From Pelomonas sp963422775 (lineage in GTDB: Bacteria; Pseudomonadota; Gammaproteobacteria; Burkholderiales; Burkholderiaceae_C), in NCBI GenBank assembly GCA_963422775.4, contig CAUJSJ030000058.1, positions 1 through 64,000 on the forward strand: 64,000 nucleotides of DNA. Reading direction: 5' to 3'. The position numbers and the translations under genes are program-made. Shown one piece after another: positions 7,664 to 15,348 of this stretch. Numbering within the stretch: position 1 is the stretch's first letter; each line of letters opens with the position of its first letter. The notes below the pieces were generated by a model. It was not told the DNA's origin. It saw nothing but the letters and a program-made list of their open reading frames with translations, and searched no databases.

Positions 7664-9316
7664 ATGCGAATTCTTTTCGGCCTGATCTGGCTCGCGTTCA
7701 GCGCGGCGGCGGTGGCGGGCACGGCGGACTACAGCGGTCGCTTTGCCGATGACGATGAGCGCTTCACGCTGGACTTCTCCCTGGCGGCCAGCGGGCCGGT
7801 GGAGGTCGACACCCGGTCCTTTGCCGCCGGCGGCTTCGCGCCGGTGCTGTCGCTGTTCGACGGCGCCGGCCTGCTGATTCAGCTCGACGTGGGCAGCAGC
7901 CATGTCTGCGCCGGCGCCGGCGGCTTCTGCTGGGATGCGCGGCTGGCGCTGGACCTCGCGGCCGGCAGCTACCAGCTTGTGTTGACCCAGGATGGCAACA
8001 CGCCGTTGGGCCCGACGCTCGCCGACGGCTTCTCGATGAGCGGACAGCCCGACTACACGGGCCTGGCCTACCTCGGCCAGCCGGGCTTGCGCTTCATCAA
8101 CGTCGACGGCAGCGCCCGCACGGGCGACTGGGCCTTCACGCTGCAGGCCGCCAGCGTGCCCGAGCCTGCAGTGCTGCTGCTGCTGCTGACCGGGCTGGCC
8201 TGCCTGGCCGGGCGCCGGCGCGTGCTGCTCGGGCTGGGCCTGGCCGCCGCACTGCCGGCGCTCGCGCTGGAGGCACCGCTGGCGGCCGACACCCACGTCG
8301 CCACGCTCCAGCCTGCCGTCAACTTCGGCAGCCTGCCGACGCTGAACATCGGCGGCGGTTCCAGTGCACTGCTGCGCTTCGACCTCGGCACGCTGCCGGC
8401 CGCCACGACGGCGGCCAAGCTGGTCAAGGCCAATCTGGTGTTCTACGTGAACCGGGTCGGCGCCCCTGGCGCAGTGGAGTTGCAGACGGTGAACGGCGGC
8501 TGGACCGAGGCCGGTGTGACCGCGATGACCGCGCCGCCCACCTCGGGCGCGGGCAGCGGCACCAGCCTGCCCGTCACCGGCGCGGGCCAGTTCATGGCGG
8601 TGGACGTGACAGCCGTCGTCAAGGGCTGGATCAGCAACCCGGGCACCAACTTCGGTTTCGCGCTCGTGCCTGCGCTGTCGGCGCCGGGCACGGTCGTCTT
8701 CCTCGACAGCAAGGAGAACACCGCCACCGCCCATGTGGCGCGGCTGGACCTGACGCTGGCCGACCAGGGGCCCAAGGGTGACAAGGGCGACCGTGGTGAC
8801 ACCGGTCCACAGGGCCCGGCGGGCCTGCCGGGCGCCAAGGGCGACACCGGACCGCAGGGCGCCCCGGGAACACAGGGTGTGCAAGGCATTCAAGGCGTGC
8901 AGGGTCCGACGGGCGTGGTCGCCATCGGGGCCTGGAGCGGTCAGACCGTCAACTCGGTGCTGAGCACCGCCTTCGCGTTCATCGGCCCGACCACCACGGT
9001 CACCACCACCGGCAGCCAGCGCATCACGACCGCGCTGTCGCAGACGGTCCTGCCCAGCGCCGCCGTCTCGTTCCTTGTCGACGTCTGCTATCGCGCGTCT
9101 AACGGCACGGTGCTGACCTCGCCCAACACCGGCTACAAGGTCATCAATCCGACGGCAGCCAATGCGCGGACCCTGCTGAGCGTCAGCAACAGCTTCGTGC
9201 CGGGCGCGGGCACCTGGGTCGTCGGCCCCTGCGCGCGGCAGAACACCGGCGCGATCACGCTCAACACCAGCTCCAATGATGACTGGAGCACCGGCTGGGC
9301 GATGGTGACGAACTAG
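7664..9316 (+). CDS. Secreted mosaic protein: internal PEP-CTERM signal, DNRLRE domain and collagen-like repeats
   Basis: 550 aa. The ATG at 7664 is chosen because GCAGGAG lies 6 bp upstream; the ATG at 7658 abuts that site. Order of parts: Sec signal peptide (residues 1-18), then a DVUA0089-like PEP-CTERM ectodomain (GRFADDDERFTLDF, about 20-160). Next comes a complete PEP-CTERM tail at about 165-186: the VPEP motif, a hydrophobic run and an Arg cluster. A second signal-peptide-like segment (LLGLGLAAALPALALEAPLA) follows, then a DNRLRE-type domain (ADTHVATLQ, NFGSLPTLNIGG, LLRFDL). About 16 collagen-like Gly-X-Y triplets come near residues 370-418, then a C-terminal domain of about 130 residues. 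It looks like two secreted-protein genes joined in frame. The role is unknown; surface or matrix display is a guess. Confidence 0.75.
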   Translation: MRILFGLIWLAFSAAAVAGTADYSGRFADDDERFTLDFSLAASGPVEVDTRSFAAGGFAPVLSLFDGAGLLIQLDVGSSHVCAGAGGFCWDARLALDLAAGSYQLVLTQDGNTPLGPTLADGFSMSGQPDYTGLAYLGQPGLRFINVDGSARTGDWAFTLQAASVPEPAVLLLLLTGLACLAGRRRVLLGLGLAAALPALALEAPLAADTHVATLQPAVNFGSLPTLNIGGGSSALLRFDLGTLPAATTAAKLVKANLVFYVNRVGAPGAVELQTVNGGWTEAGVTAMTAPPTSGAGSGTSLPVTGAGQFMAVDVTAVVKGWISNPGTNFGFALVPALSAPGTVVFLDSKENTATAHVARLDLTLADQGPKGDKGDRGDTGPQGPAGLPGAKGDTGPQGAPGTQGVQGIQGVQGPTGVVAIGAWSGQTVNSVLSTAFAFIGPTTTVTTTGSQRITTALSQTVLPSAAVSFLVDVCYRASNGTVLTSPNTGYKVINPTAANARTLLSVSNSFVPGAGTWVVGPCARQNTGAITLNTSSNDDWSTGWAMVTN

Positions 9317-9332
9317 GGCTGACTGATCAGGG

Positions 9333-10937
9333 TCAGTTCGGCAGCTCGACGTCCGGCGGGATGTAGCGCCCGCGGTACATCTCGCCGAGGATGGACTGGC
9401 GCTCGTAGACGAGGGTGCGCAGCCGCGCGTCGATGACCGAGGCCTCGACCTGGTCGGCGTCCGGCCCGCGCGACTGGCGCAGGCCCGAGCGCAGGCGGTC
9501 GATCGCGCCGTTCAGGTCGCCGGCGGCGGCGCGCGTCTCGGCCTGGGCGCGCACCGCGCGCAGCGGCTGGCCGAGCTTTTCCCAGATCAGCGCCAGCTTG
9601 GACCAGGCGAACGCGTCGCTGGGGTCGAGGCTGACATGGGTTTGCAGCGCGTCGGCGGCCTCCCGCAGCGCCGGGCCGGCCGTGGACGCCGGACCGGCGG
9701 CCAGGGCCAGGTCGACACGCTGCAGCAGCATCGGCCGCGACTTCTCGCCCGCCAGCCTGTCCAGCGCGGCGATGCCGTCGGCCGGGCGCTCGCGCGCCTG
9801 GGCCAGTTCGGCGCGCAGGTAGGTCAGCTGCCGGCTGGCGCTGGCCGTCTCCGCGGGGCTGGGGCTGATGAGCTGCAGCGTCAGCTCGGCGCTGCGCAGC
9901 GAAGCCTCGGCGCGGTCGAAGTTGCGCAGCTTGATCGACGCCAGCGCCGCGGCGTAGCGGGCGCCGAGCTGCTCGTAGCCGCCGCTCTCCTTGATCGTGC
10001 GTGCACCGGCGTCGTAGTTCTCCAGCACCTTCCAGGCGTCAACGCGCGGGTCCATCAGCACGCGCGAGCGGGCAGCCATCAGCGCATGCTCGGCCAGGCC
10101 ACGGGGGCGTGCGAAGGGCTCGAGCGCGAGGCGGGTGCGGGCATCGCCGATGCGTTCGCTCGTCAGCGGGTGGGAGCGCAGGTACGGGTAGGCGCCGTTG
10201 TCCATCAGGTGGTAGGCCTGCTCCATGCGCTCGAACATGCCCACCATGCCGCTGCCTGCGAAGCCTGCCTCCACCAGCACGTTGAAGCCGACGCGGTCGG
10301 CCTCGCGCTCCATGTCGCGCGAGAAGTTCAGCGACAGCTGCGTGGCCGCTGCCTGGCCGCCGACGATGCCGGCATTGGCCATTTCGATGTTGCCTCGCGA
10401 GGCGGCGAGGATGCCCAGCAGCAGGCCGGCGATGGCCACCATGCTGTTGCGCGAGTCGCCCGCGATGCGCCGGGCGATGTGGCGCTGCGTGATGTGCGAG
10501 AGCTCGTGCGCCAGCACCGAGGCGAGCTCGTCGCGCGAGTTCGTCATCGCGATCAGGCCGAGGTGGGTGCCGACGAATCCGCCTGGCAAAGCGAAGGCGT
10601 TGACGCTGCGATCACGCACGAGGAAGGGCTCCCAGGCGAAGCGGGCCTGCGTCTCGTCGCCGATCTGGCCGAGCTTGCGGGCGGCCTTCACGAGGGGGTC
10701 CCAGATGCCGTCCAGGTATTCCTGCAGCAGCGGGTCCAGCACGTAGTCGGGATCGATGCGGATCTGGCGCATCACCTGGTCACCCAGGCGGCGCTCGGCG
10801 CCGACGTCGAGATCCTGCGAAACGGAGTCGCCAAGGGCCGGCAGGTTGACCTGGGCATTCAGCGGCGCGCCGGGCAGTGCCAGCAGGGCGGCCGCGAGCA
10901 GGGAGAGCAGGGGGCGGGTGGCGAACGACTTCTTCAT
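9333..10937 (-). CDS. bepA: M48 family periplasmic metalloprotease with TPR repeats, BepA-like
   Basis: 534 aa. Start at the ATG 10937 gives a clean signal peptide (MKKSFATRP, then a hydrophobic run to about residue 28). The zinc-protease motif HELSH is at residues 144-148, preceded by NAFALPGGFVG and followed by the downstream Glu ligand in NFSRDMEREADRVGF. The C-terminal half is made of TPR-like helical repeats (YAAALASIKLRNFDRAEASLRSAEL and later). This is the architecture of BepA (YfgC), a periplasmic chaperone/protease acting on outer-membrane protein assembly, including LptD. It converges on the mosaic secreted-protein gene (16 bp gap) and is divergent from moaC. Confidence 0.88.
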   Translation of the reverse strand: MKKSFATRPLLSLLAAALLALPGAPLNAQVNLPALGDSVSQDLDVGAERRLGDQVMRQIRIDPDYVLDPLLQEYLDGIWDPLVKAARKLGQIGDETQARFAWEPFLVRDRSVNAFALPGGFVGTHLGLIAMTNSRDELASVLAHELSHITQRHIARRIAGDSRNSMVAIAGLLLGILAASRGNIEMANAGIVGGQAAATQLSLNFSRDMEREADRVGFNVLVEAGFAGSGMVGMFERMEQAYHLMDNGAYPYLRSHPLTSERIGDARTRLALEPFARPRGLAEHALMAARSRVLMDPRVDAWKVLENYDAGARTIKESGGYEQLGARYAAALASIKLRNFDRAEASLRSAELTLQLISPSPAETASASRQLTYLRAELAQARERPADGIAALDRLAGEKSRPMLLQRVDLALAAGPASTAGPALREAADALQTHVSLDPSDAFAWSKLALIWEKLGQPLRAVRAQAETRAAAGDLNGAIDRLRSGLRQSRGPDADQVEASVIDARLRTLVYERQSILGEMYRGRYIPPDVELPN

Positions 10938-11028
10938 TAGACTAGGGCTCCGGCCGGCGCGGGCCGGCTGTCTATGATGCCTGCAACTCGGTTTCCTGTT
11001 TGTTTCCAGGCATGACGGTGCCCCTCGT

Positions 11029-11118
11029 CCAAGGTTTAGCTTGGCCGGTCCCCCGAGGGGACGGCGATGCATGCCGGTTCGACCGGCATGCACGTCGCCA
11101 AGTGGTCCGGCTTGGGAG
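11029..11118. repeat. Hairpin-rich intergenic repeat element upstream of moaC
   Basis: A chain of inverted repeats: CCAAG/CTTGG (11029-11044), GTCCCC-CGA-GGGGAC (11048-11062), and a perfect 11-bp hairpin TGCATGCCGGT-TCG-ACCGGCATGCA (11068-11092) whose stem can extend with GGCGA/TCGCC. Another CCAAG/CTTGG follows. The right end (GCTTGGGAGCGGCCC) resembles the element between mreC and mreD (GCTTGGGGCGGCCC on the minus strand), so it is probably a dispersed Burkholderiales-type intergenic repeat rather than a dedicated riboswitch. It will be transcribed into the moaC leader if the promoter lies upstream. Confidence 0.55.
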
Positions 11119-11159
11119 CGGCCCGGCGCTCGGCCCAAACACCGCCATTGATTGCTGAC

Positions 11160-11651
11160 ATGACCAGTCCTCTCACCCACTTCGACGCCCAGGGCCAGGC
11201 CCACATGGTGGATGTGTCGGCCAAGGCCGAGACCCATCGCGTCGCCGTCGCTGCCGGCGAGATCCGCATGCAGCCCGAGACCTTTGCGCTGATCGCCAGC
11301 GGCACGGCCAAGAAGGGCGATGTACTGGGCGTGGCGCGCATCGCGGCCATCCAGGGCGCCAAGCGCTGTTCCGACCTCGTGCCGCTGTGCCACCCACTGC
11401 CGATCACACGCGTCGCGGTGGATTTCGAGCTCGACGAGGCCGGCAGCCGCGTGCTGTGTCGTGCTCAGGTGGAGACGCTGGGCCGCACCGGTGTCGAGAT
11501 GGAGGCGCTGTGCGCGGTGCAGATCGGCCTGCTGACCATCTACGACATGTGCAAGGCCGCGGACCGCGGCATGGTCATCGGCAACGTGCGCGTGCTGGAG
11601 AAGCACGGCGGCAAGTCGGGCGACTGGCACGCCGCCGTCGAGTCAGCGTAG
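11160..11651 (+). CDS. moaC: Cyclic pyranopterin monophosphate synthase MoaC
   Basis: 163 aa, the usual MoaC length. It converts the 3',8-cyclo-GTP product of MoaA into cyclic pyranopterin monophosphate, an early step of molybdenum-cofactor synthesis in the cytoplasm. Signature segments are intact: MVDVSAKAETHR near the N-terminus, KRCSDLVPLCHPLPIT, VEMEALCAVQIGLLTIYDMCKA, and the C-terminal loop KHGGKSG. The ATG at 11160 matches the family's start; an upstream in-frame ATG would read through repeat DNA. No strong ribosome site is visible. Its last 9 bp overlap the convergent PglL gene. No other moa gene is in the window. Confidence 0.97.
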   Translation: MTSPLTHFDAQGQAHMVDVSAKAETHRVAVAAGEIRMQPETFALIASGTAKKGDVLGVARIAAIQGAKRCSDLVPLCHPLPITRVAVDFELDEAGSRVLCRAQVETLGRTGVEMEALCAVQIGLLTIYDMCKAADRGMVIGNVRVLEKHGGKSGDWHAAVESA

Positions 11652-13364
11652 CTTGCGCCAGTCCACCACGCCCGATGCCGGCTGGCATTGCGGCATGGCC
11701 GGCGCCGAGGCGGCATCGTCGCAACTGGAGAACCAGGTGTCGCCCGTCGTGTTGCGGAATTCGCGCAGCCGGTCGGCCAGATAGCGTGCGCCCTCGACGT
11801 CACCGGTGGTTTCCAGCGAACGCGACCAGTGCATCAGCAGGCGCGCATCGATCAGGCTGAAGGCCGTGCGGCGCGTGGCGGCGAGGGCCAGCTTGCCGGG
11901 CGGGAAGCTGGTGGCCGCGGCGTAGTCGGCCTGGTGGCTGAAGAAGATCGAGCGCTGGCCGGTGGCAATGCGCTGGTTCAGCGGCGCGGCGTTTTCAGTG
12001 GGCGCGTAGATGACGACGATGCGCTGGTAGTCCCACACGGCGAAGGCGCTGCCGGCGATGAGCAGGGCGCCGATGACCTGCCAGGGGGTGGCCGACGCGG
12101 GGGCGGCTTCGGCCTCGGCGGGCAGCGCCAGGCCCAGCGCGAAGCAGGCCGGCAGCAGGAAATAGGCGTACCACAGCGGGTACTCCAGCAGGCTGTGCAG
12201 CGCGATGGTCAGCACGATCATCAGCGCCGTACGTCGCAGCGGCGCGTCTTCGCCCGCGCGCGCCGCGCCGCGCCAGGCCTTCCACAGCGCCCAGCCGAGC
12301 AGGGCCAGCACGGCCCCGGCCCAGGGCAGGCCGAGTTCGACGGCGAGCTGCGAGGGCAGGTTGTGGGTGTGGTCGAAGAAGGCGATGGGCCGCGTCGGGA
12401 AGGGCGTCAGGCTCCAGGCGAAATTGAACTCACCCCAGCCCACGCCCAGCAGCGGGTTGGCGACGGTCAGTGCCCAGGCGTCGCGCAGGATGGCCAGGCG
12501 TGTCGGCGAGCCCGCGCCTTCGGACAGGCGCGACGCGGCGCCGAAGGCATGGCCGCCCTCGGCGGACCACAGCGACATCAGCCACCAGCTGACAGCCAGC
12601 ATCACGGGCGTGGCCAGCAGGGCCAGGCGCGCGCTGCGCGACAGCTTGCGGTCGACGAGGCCCCAGACGGCCAGCATCGCGATGCCAATGAAGCCGGTGC
12701 GCGATGCGCTCAGCACGACGGTGAAGACGCAGGCGAACAGCAGCGGCGCGAGTGCCCAGCGCCAGCCGCGCTTCTCGGTGATGTAGACGGCGGCGACGGC
12801 GGCCCACATCATCAGGCTGGCCAGGTGGTTGGGCTGGCGCAGATTGCTGACGGCGCGGCCCGGGATGCCGGAGCGGGCGATGAGGGCGCCGTCTGCCCAG
12901 TCGGGCAGGAAGACCTGCACCAGGCTGATGGCGATGCTGGCCCCGCCAGCCACGAGCAGGCCCCAGCACAGGCCCTCGGCGGCGCGGCTGCGCAGCTCGC
13001 GCGGCAGGCCCTGGGCCACGAGCAGCACGGCCAGGCCGGCGCCGATGACGGCCGTGGCCCCAAAGCCGAGCGACGCGGGCAGGGCGCGCCAGACGACCGA
13101 GCTCATCGGCGCGGCCAGCAGCAGGGCCAGGGCGATGGCGGCCGGGCTCTTCAGACCGGCGCGCCAGCCGGGCGTGAAGCGGGCCCACAGCAGCAGAGCC
13201 AAGCCCCAGCCGGACAGCGCGAGGAGCTGGTTGTAGAGCGTCGCGGCCGGCGTCTGGTTGAAGGCCAGCAGCGGCGGCAGGGCGGCGGCGAGGGCGAGGC
13301 CGAAGGGGGCGGCCTGCTCGGCGGGGGAGAGCGTCGCGGAAGACATGGGCGCGCATGATGGCAT
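11643..13364 (-). CDS. pglL: PglL family O-oligosaccharyltransferase / O-antigen ligase-type membrane protein
   Basis: 573 aa polytopic membrane protein with about 12 TM segments. The large periplasmic loop with FFDHTHNLPSQLAVELGLPW carries the PHN/THN-type motif and downstream Gly typical of Wzy_C/PglL ligases. The C-terminal 150 residues resemble the soluble tail of pilin-glycosylation ligases. It would move a lipid-linked glycan onto pilin Ser/Thr in the periplasm. The ATG at 13364 is favoured because a GAGG overlapping the upstream stop lies 7-8 bp before it; an ATG at 13346 is an alternative. It is the last gene of a block headed by the type IV pilin gene, which supports the pilin-ligase reading over an O-antigen ligase. 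Confidence 0.82.
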   Translation of the reverse strand: MPSCAPMSSATLSPAEQAAPFGLALAAALPPLLAFNQTPAATLYNQLLALSGWGLALLLWARFTPGWRAGLKSPAAIALALLLAAPMSSVVWRALPASLGFGATAVIGAGLAVLLVAQGLPRELRSRAAEGLCWGLLVAGGASIAISLVQVFLPDWADGALIARSGIPGRAVSNLRQPNHLASLMMWAAVAAVYITEKRGWRWALAPLLFACVFTVVLSASRTGFIGIAMLAVWGLVDRKLSRSARLALLATPVMLAVSWWLMSLWSAEGGHAFGAASRLSEGAGSPTRLAILRDAWALTVANPLLGVGWGEFNFAWSLTPFPTRPIAFFDHTHNLPSQLAVELGLPWAGAVLALLGWALWKAWRGAARAGEDAPLRRTALMIVLTIALHSLLEYPLWYAYFLLPACFALGLALPAEAEAAPASATPWQVIGALLIAGSAFAVWDYQRIVVIYAPTENAAPLNQRIATGQRSIFFSHQADYAAATSFPPGKLALAATRRTAFSLIDARLLMHWSRSLETTGDVEGARYLADRLREFRNTTGDTWFSSCDDAASAPAMPQCQPASGVVDWRKLR

Positions 13365-13373
13365 GCACTGGCC

Positions 13374-14939
13374 TCAATTCTTCGTCGGCGCTTCCTCGTG
13401 ATAGTCGTCGTCGATGTTGACGGCCCAGATCGCGTCGCGGCCCGCGCCGCCCTTCATGATGGCCTGCGCGGCCAGGCGCGCGGACAGCATCGAGTGGTCC
13501 TGGTTGTTGTAGCGGTGCATGCCGTTGCGACCGCACAGGTAGAGGTTGTCCAGGCCGTCGAGCCAGCCGCGCAGTTCGTCGAAGCGCTGGAAGGCCGCGC
13601 CGAAGTAACCGGGATAGGCCTTGGGCTGGCGCAGCACGGTGCCGTCCAGCAGCTCCGCTTCGTCGGCCAGGCCCAGCTGCTGCATCTCGCGCACGGCCAG
13701 GCTTTTCAGCGCGTCCTCGCTCATGGCCCATAGCGAGTCATCGTCGCGGGCGAAGAACTCCAGGCCGAGCCAGACGGTGTCGGGGTCGGCCACCATGTAG
13801 GGGCTCCAGTTGTTGAAGACCTGCACACGGCCGACCTTGACGCCGGGCTCCTGGATGTAGATCCAGTTGTCGTTCACGTGGCGGGCCCTGCCGGCGACCT
13901 TCGGGCTCATGCGGCGGTAGAGCAGGCCGACGGTGATGAAGTCGCGGTATTCCAAGCCGGAGGCGATGGCCAGCGCCGGCGCATCGGCCGCCGGGCGCAG
14001 GGCCTGGGCGAGTTCGCGGATGGGCATGGTGGAGACGAAGGCGCTGGCGTCGAAGGCCAGGCGCTGGCCGGCTTCGTCGCGCGCCAGCACGCGCGTCACG
14101 CGCCGGTCCTCGCGGTGGATCTCGTCCACGCTGAGGCTGCGCAGCAGCTGCCCGCCCAGGCGTTCGAACTCGCGCGCCGCCGCTTCCCACATTTGGCCGG
14201 GGCCGTACTTGGGATAGAGAAAGCTCTCGATCAGCGAGGTGTGCTGGGTGTCGGTCCGGCCGGTGAGGATCTTCTTCAGCGCCTGTTTGGCGGCGCTGCC
14301 GATGGACAGGCTCTTGATGCGCTGGGCGCCCCAGTCGGCGCTGATGTCGCGGCAGGGCACGCCCCAGACCTTCTCGGTGTAGTCCTTGAAGAACTGCAGG
14401 TAGAGCTGGCGGCCGAAGCGGTTGATGAAGAAGTCTTCCAGCGTCTGCTCGGGTCGGATGGGGCGGGCCGCGGCGGCCATGTAGCTGCCGGCGAACTGCA
14501 GGCAGCGGCCGACACCCATGTTGCGCACCAGGCCCAGGCCGGGCTTGAGCGGGTAGTCGAAGAAGTTGCCGCCGAAGTAGATGCGCGACTGGCGGTTGCG
14601 GATCAGCAGGACGGCGTCGTCGGCCTCGTTGGCCGTGGCCGCGTGGCTGCCCAGCAGGCGCTGCTGGCCCTGGTAGGCGAGCCAAGTGTCGCCGTCGCCG
14701 GTGGGGGGCTTGGCCACGGGCAGCACGTCGCGCCACCAGTCCATGACCCAGTCCGACTTGGAGAAGAAGCGGTGGCCGCCGATGTCGATGCGGTTGCCCT
14801 TGTAGTTGACCGTCTTGGAAATGCCACCGATGGCGTCGGTGGCCTCCAGGATGGTGACCTGCGGGTAGCCCGCGCGCAGCAGCTCCAGGCCGGCGGTGAG
14901 GCCGGCGGGGCCGGCGCCGATGATGAGGGCCGACGTCAT
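13374..14939 (-). CDS. FAD-dependent oxidoreductase, UDP-galactopyranose-mutase-like fold
   Basis: 521 aa. The N-terminal Rossmann motif GAGPAGLTAGLELLR, the acidic end of the second strand (ILEATDAIGG) and the following IDIGGHRFFSK are the NAD_binding_8/UGM-like signature for FAD. PRFYVRG-type substrate loops are absent. The remainder (FFINRFGRQLYLQFFKDYTEKVWG, DISADWGAQRIKSL) matches a family often found next to GtrA and glycosyltransferase genes. It probably modifies a sugar nucleotide or polyprenyl-linked sugar for the pilin glycan, but the reaction is not known. Its start overlaps the GtrA gene stop by 4 bp (ATGA), and its own stop overlaps the ribosome site of the ligase gene. Confidence 0.8.
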   Translation of the reverse strand: MTSALIIGAGPAGLTAGLELLRAGYPQVTILEATDAIGGISKTVNYKGNRIDIGGHRFFSKSDWVMDWWRDVLPVAKPPTGDGDTWLAYQGQQRLLGSHAATANEADDAVLLIRNRQSRIYFGGNFFDYPLKPGLGLVRNMGVGRCLQFAGSYMAAAARPIRPEQTLEDFFINRFGRQLYLQFFKDYTEKVWGVPCRDISADWGAQRIKSLSIGSAAKQALKKILTGRTDTQHTSLIESFLYPKYGPGQMWEAAAREFERLGGQLLRSLSVDEIHREDRRVTRVLARDEAGQRLAFDASAFVSTMPIRELAQALRPAADAPALAIASGLEYRDFITVGLLYRRMSPKVAGRARHVNDNWIYIQEPGVKVGRVQVFNNWSPYMVADPDTVWLGLEFFARDDDSLWAMSEDALKSLAVREMQQLGLADEAELLDGTVLRQPKAYPGYFGAAFQRFDELRGWLDGLDNLYLCGRNGMHRYNNQDHSMLSARLAAQAIMKGGAGRDAIWAVNIDDDYHEEAPTKN

Positions 14940-15346
14940 CGCGCCGGCTGCAGCGCCGCCCGGCGCCGCGTGAACAGCAGCCGCTTGCGCAACAGGAAGT
15001 TCGACGTGAAGGTGATGCCGGCGCTGGTCAGCTTGGCGGGAAGCGGGTCGATATGCAATTGGGCGACCGTCAGCCACAGCGCGGCCTCGGTGACCAGCAG
15101 GCCGGCCACACCAACCACCGCGAACACGGCGAACTCGAGGCGGCGATCCGCCAGCCTGTGCTGCGCAAACACATGCCGCGTACTGATGACGTAGACCAGG
15201 GCCAAGCCCAGCAGGAAGCCGGTTGCAGCCGCGACGGTGAGGCTGGCACCGAGCTTCAGCCCGCAAGTGAACGCGGCCATGTCCAACGCCAGTGCGAGCG
15301 CGCTTGCGGCCGCATACAACAGGAATTCACGCAGCGTGTGGGGCAT
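14936..15346 (-). CDS. GtrA family membrane protein
   Basis: 136 aa with four hydrophobic TM helices: FLLYAAASALALALDMAAF, ASLTVAAATGFLLGLALVYVI, FAVFAVVGVAGLLVTEAALWL and LTSAGITFTSNFLLRKRLLF. The terminal NFLLRKRLLF is a family hallmark. GtrA proteins are thought to help move undecaprenyl-phosphate-linked sugars across the inner membrane. The ATG at 15346 is chosen since it begins 2 bp after the stop of the upstream gene; a start at 15379 would overlap it by 31 bp. It sits between a GT-C-like membrane protein and the FAD oxidoreductase, consistent with supplying a lipid-linked sugar for pilin glycosylation. Confidence 0.85.
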   Translation of the reverse strand: MPHTLREFLLYAAASALALALDMAAFTCGLKLGASLTVAAATGFLLGLALVYVISTRHVFAQHRLADRRLEFAVFAVVGVAGLLVTEAALWLTVAQLHIDPLPAKLTSAGITFTSNFLLRKRLLFTRRRAALQPAR

Positions 15347-15348
15347 CG

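Noticed and set aside
11029..11118. Molybdenum-cofactor riboswitch upstream of moaC
   Set aside because: The hairpins do not follow the Moco RNA layout that I know, and parts match repeats elsewhere in the window.
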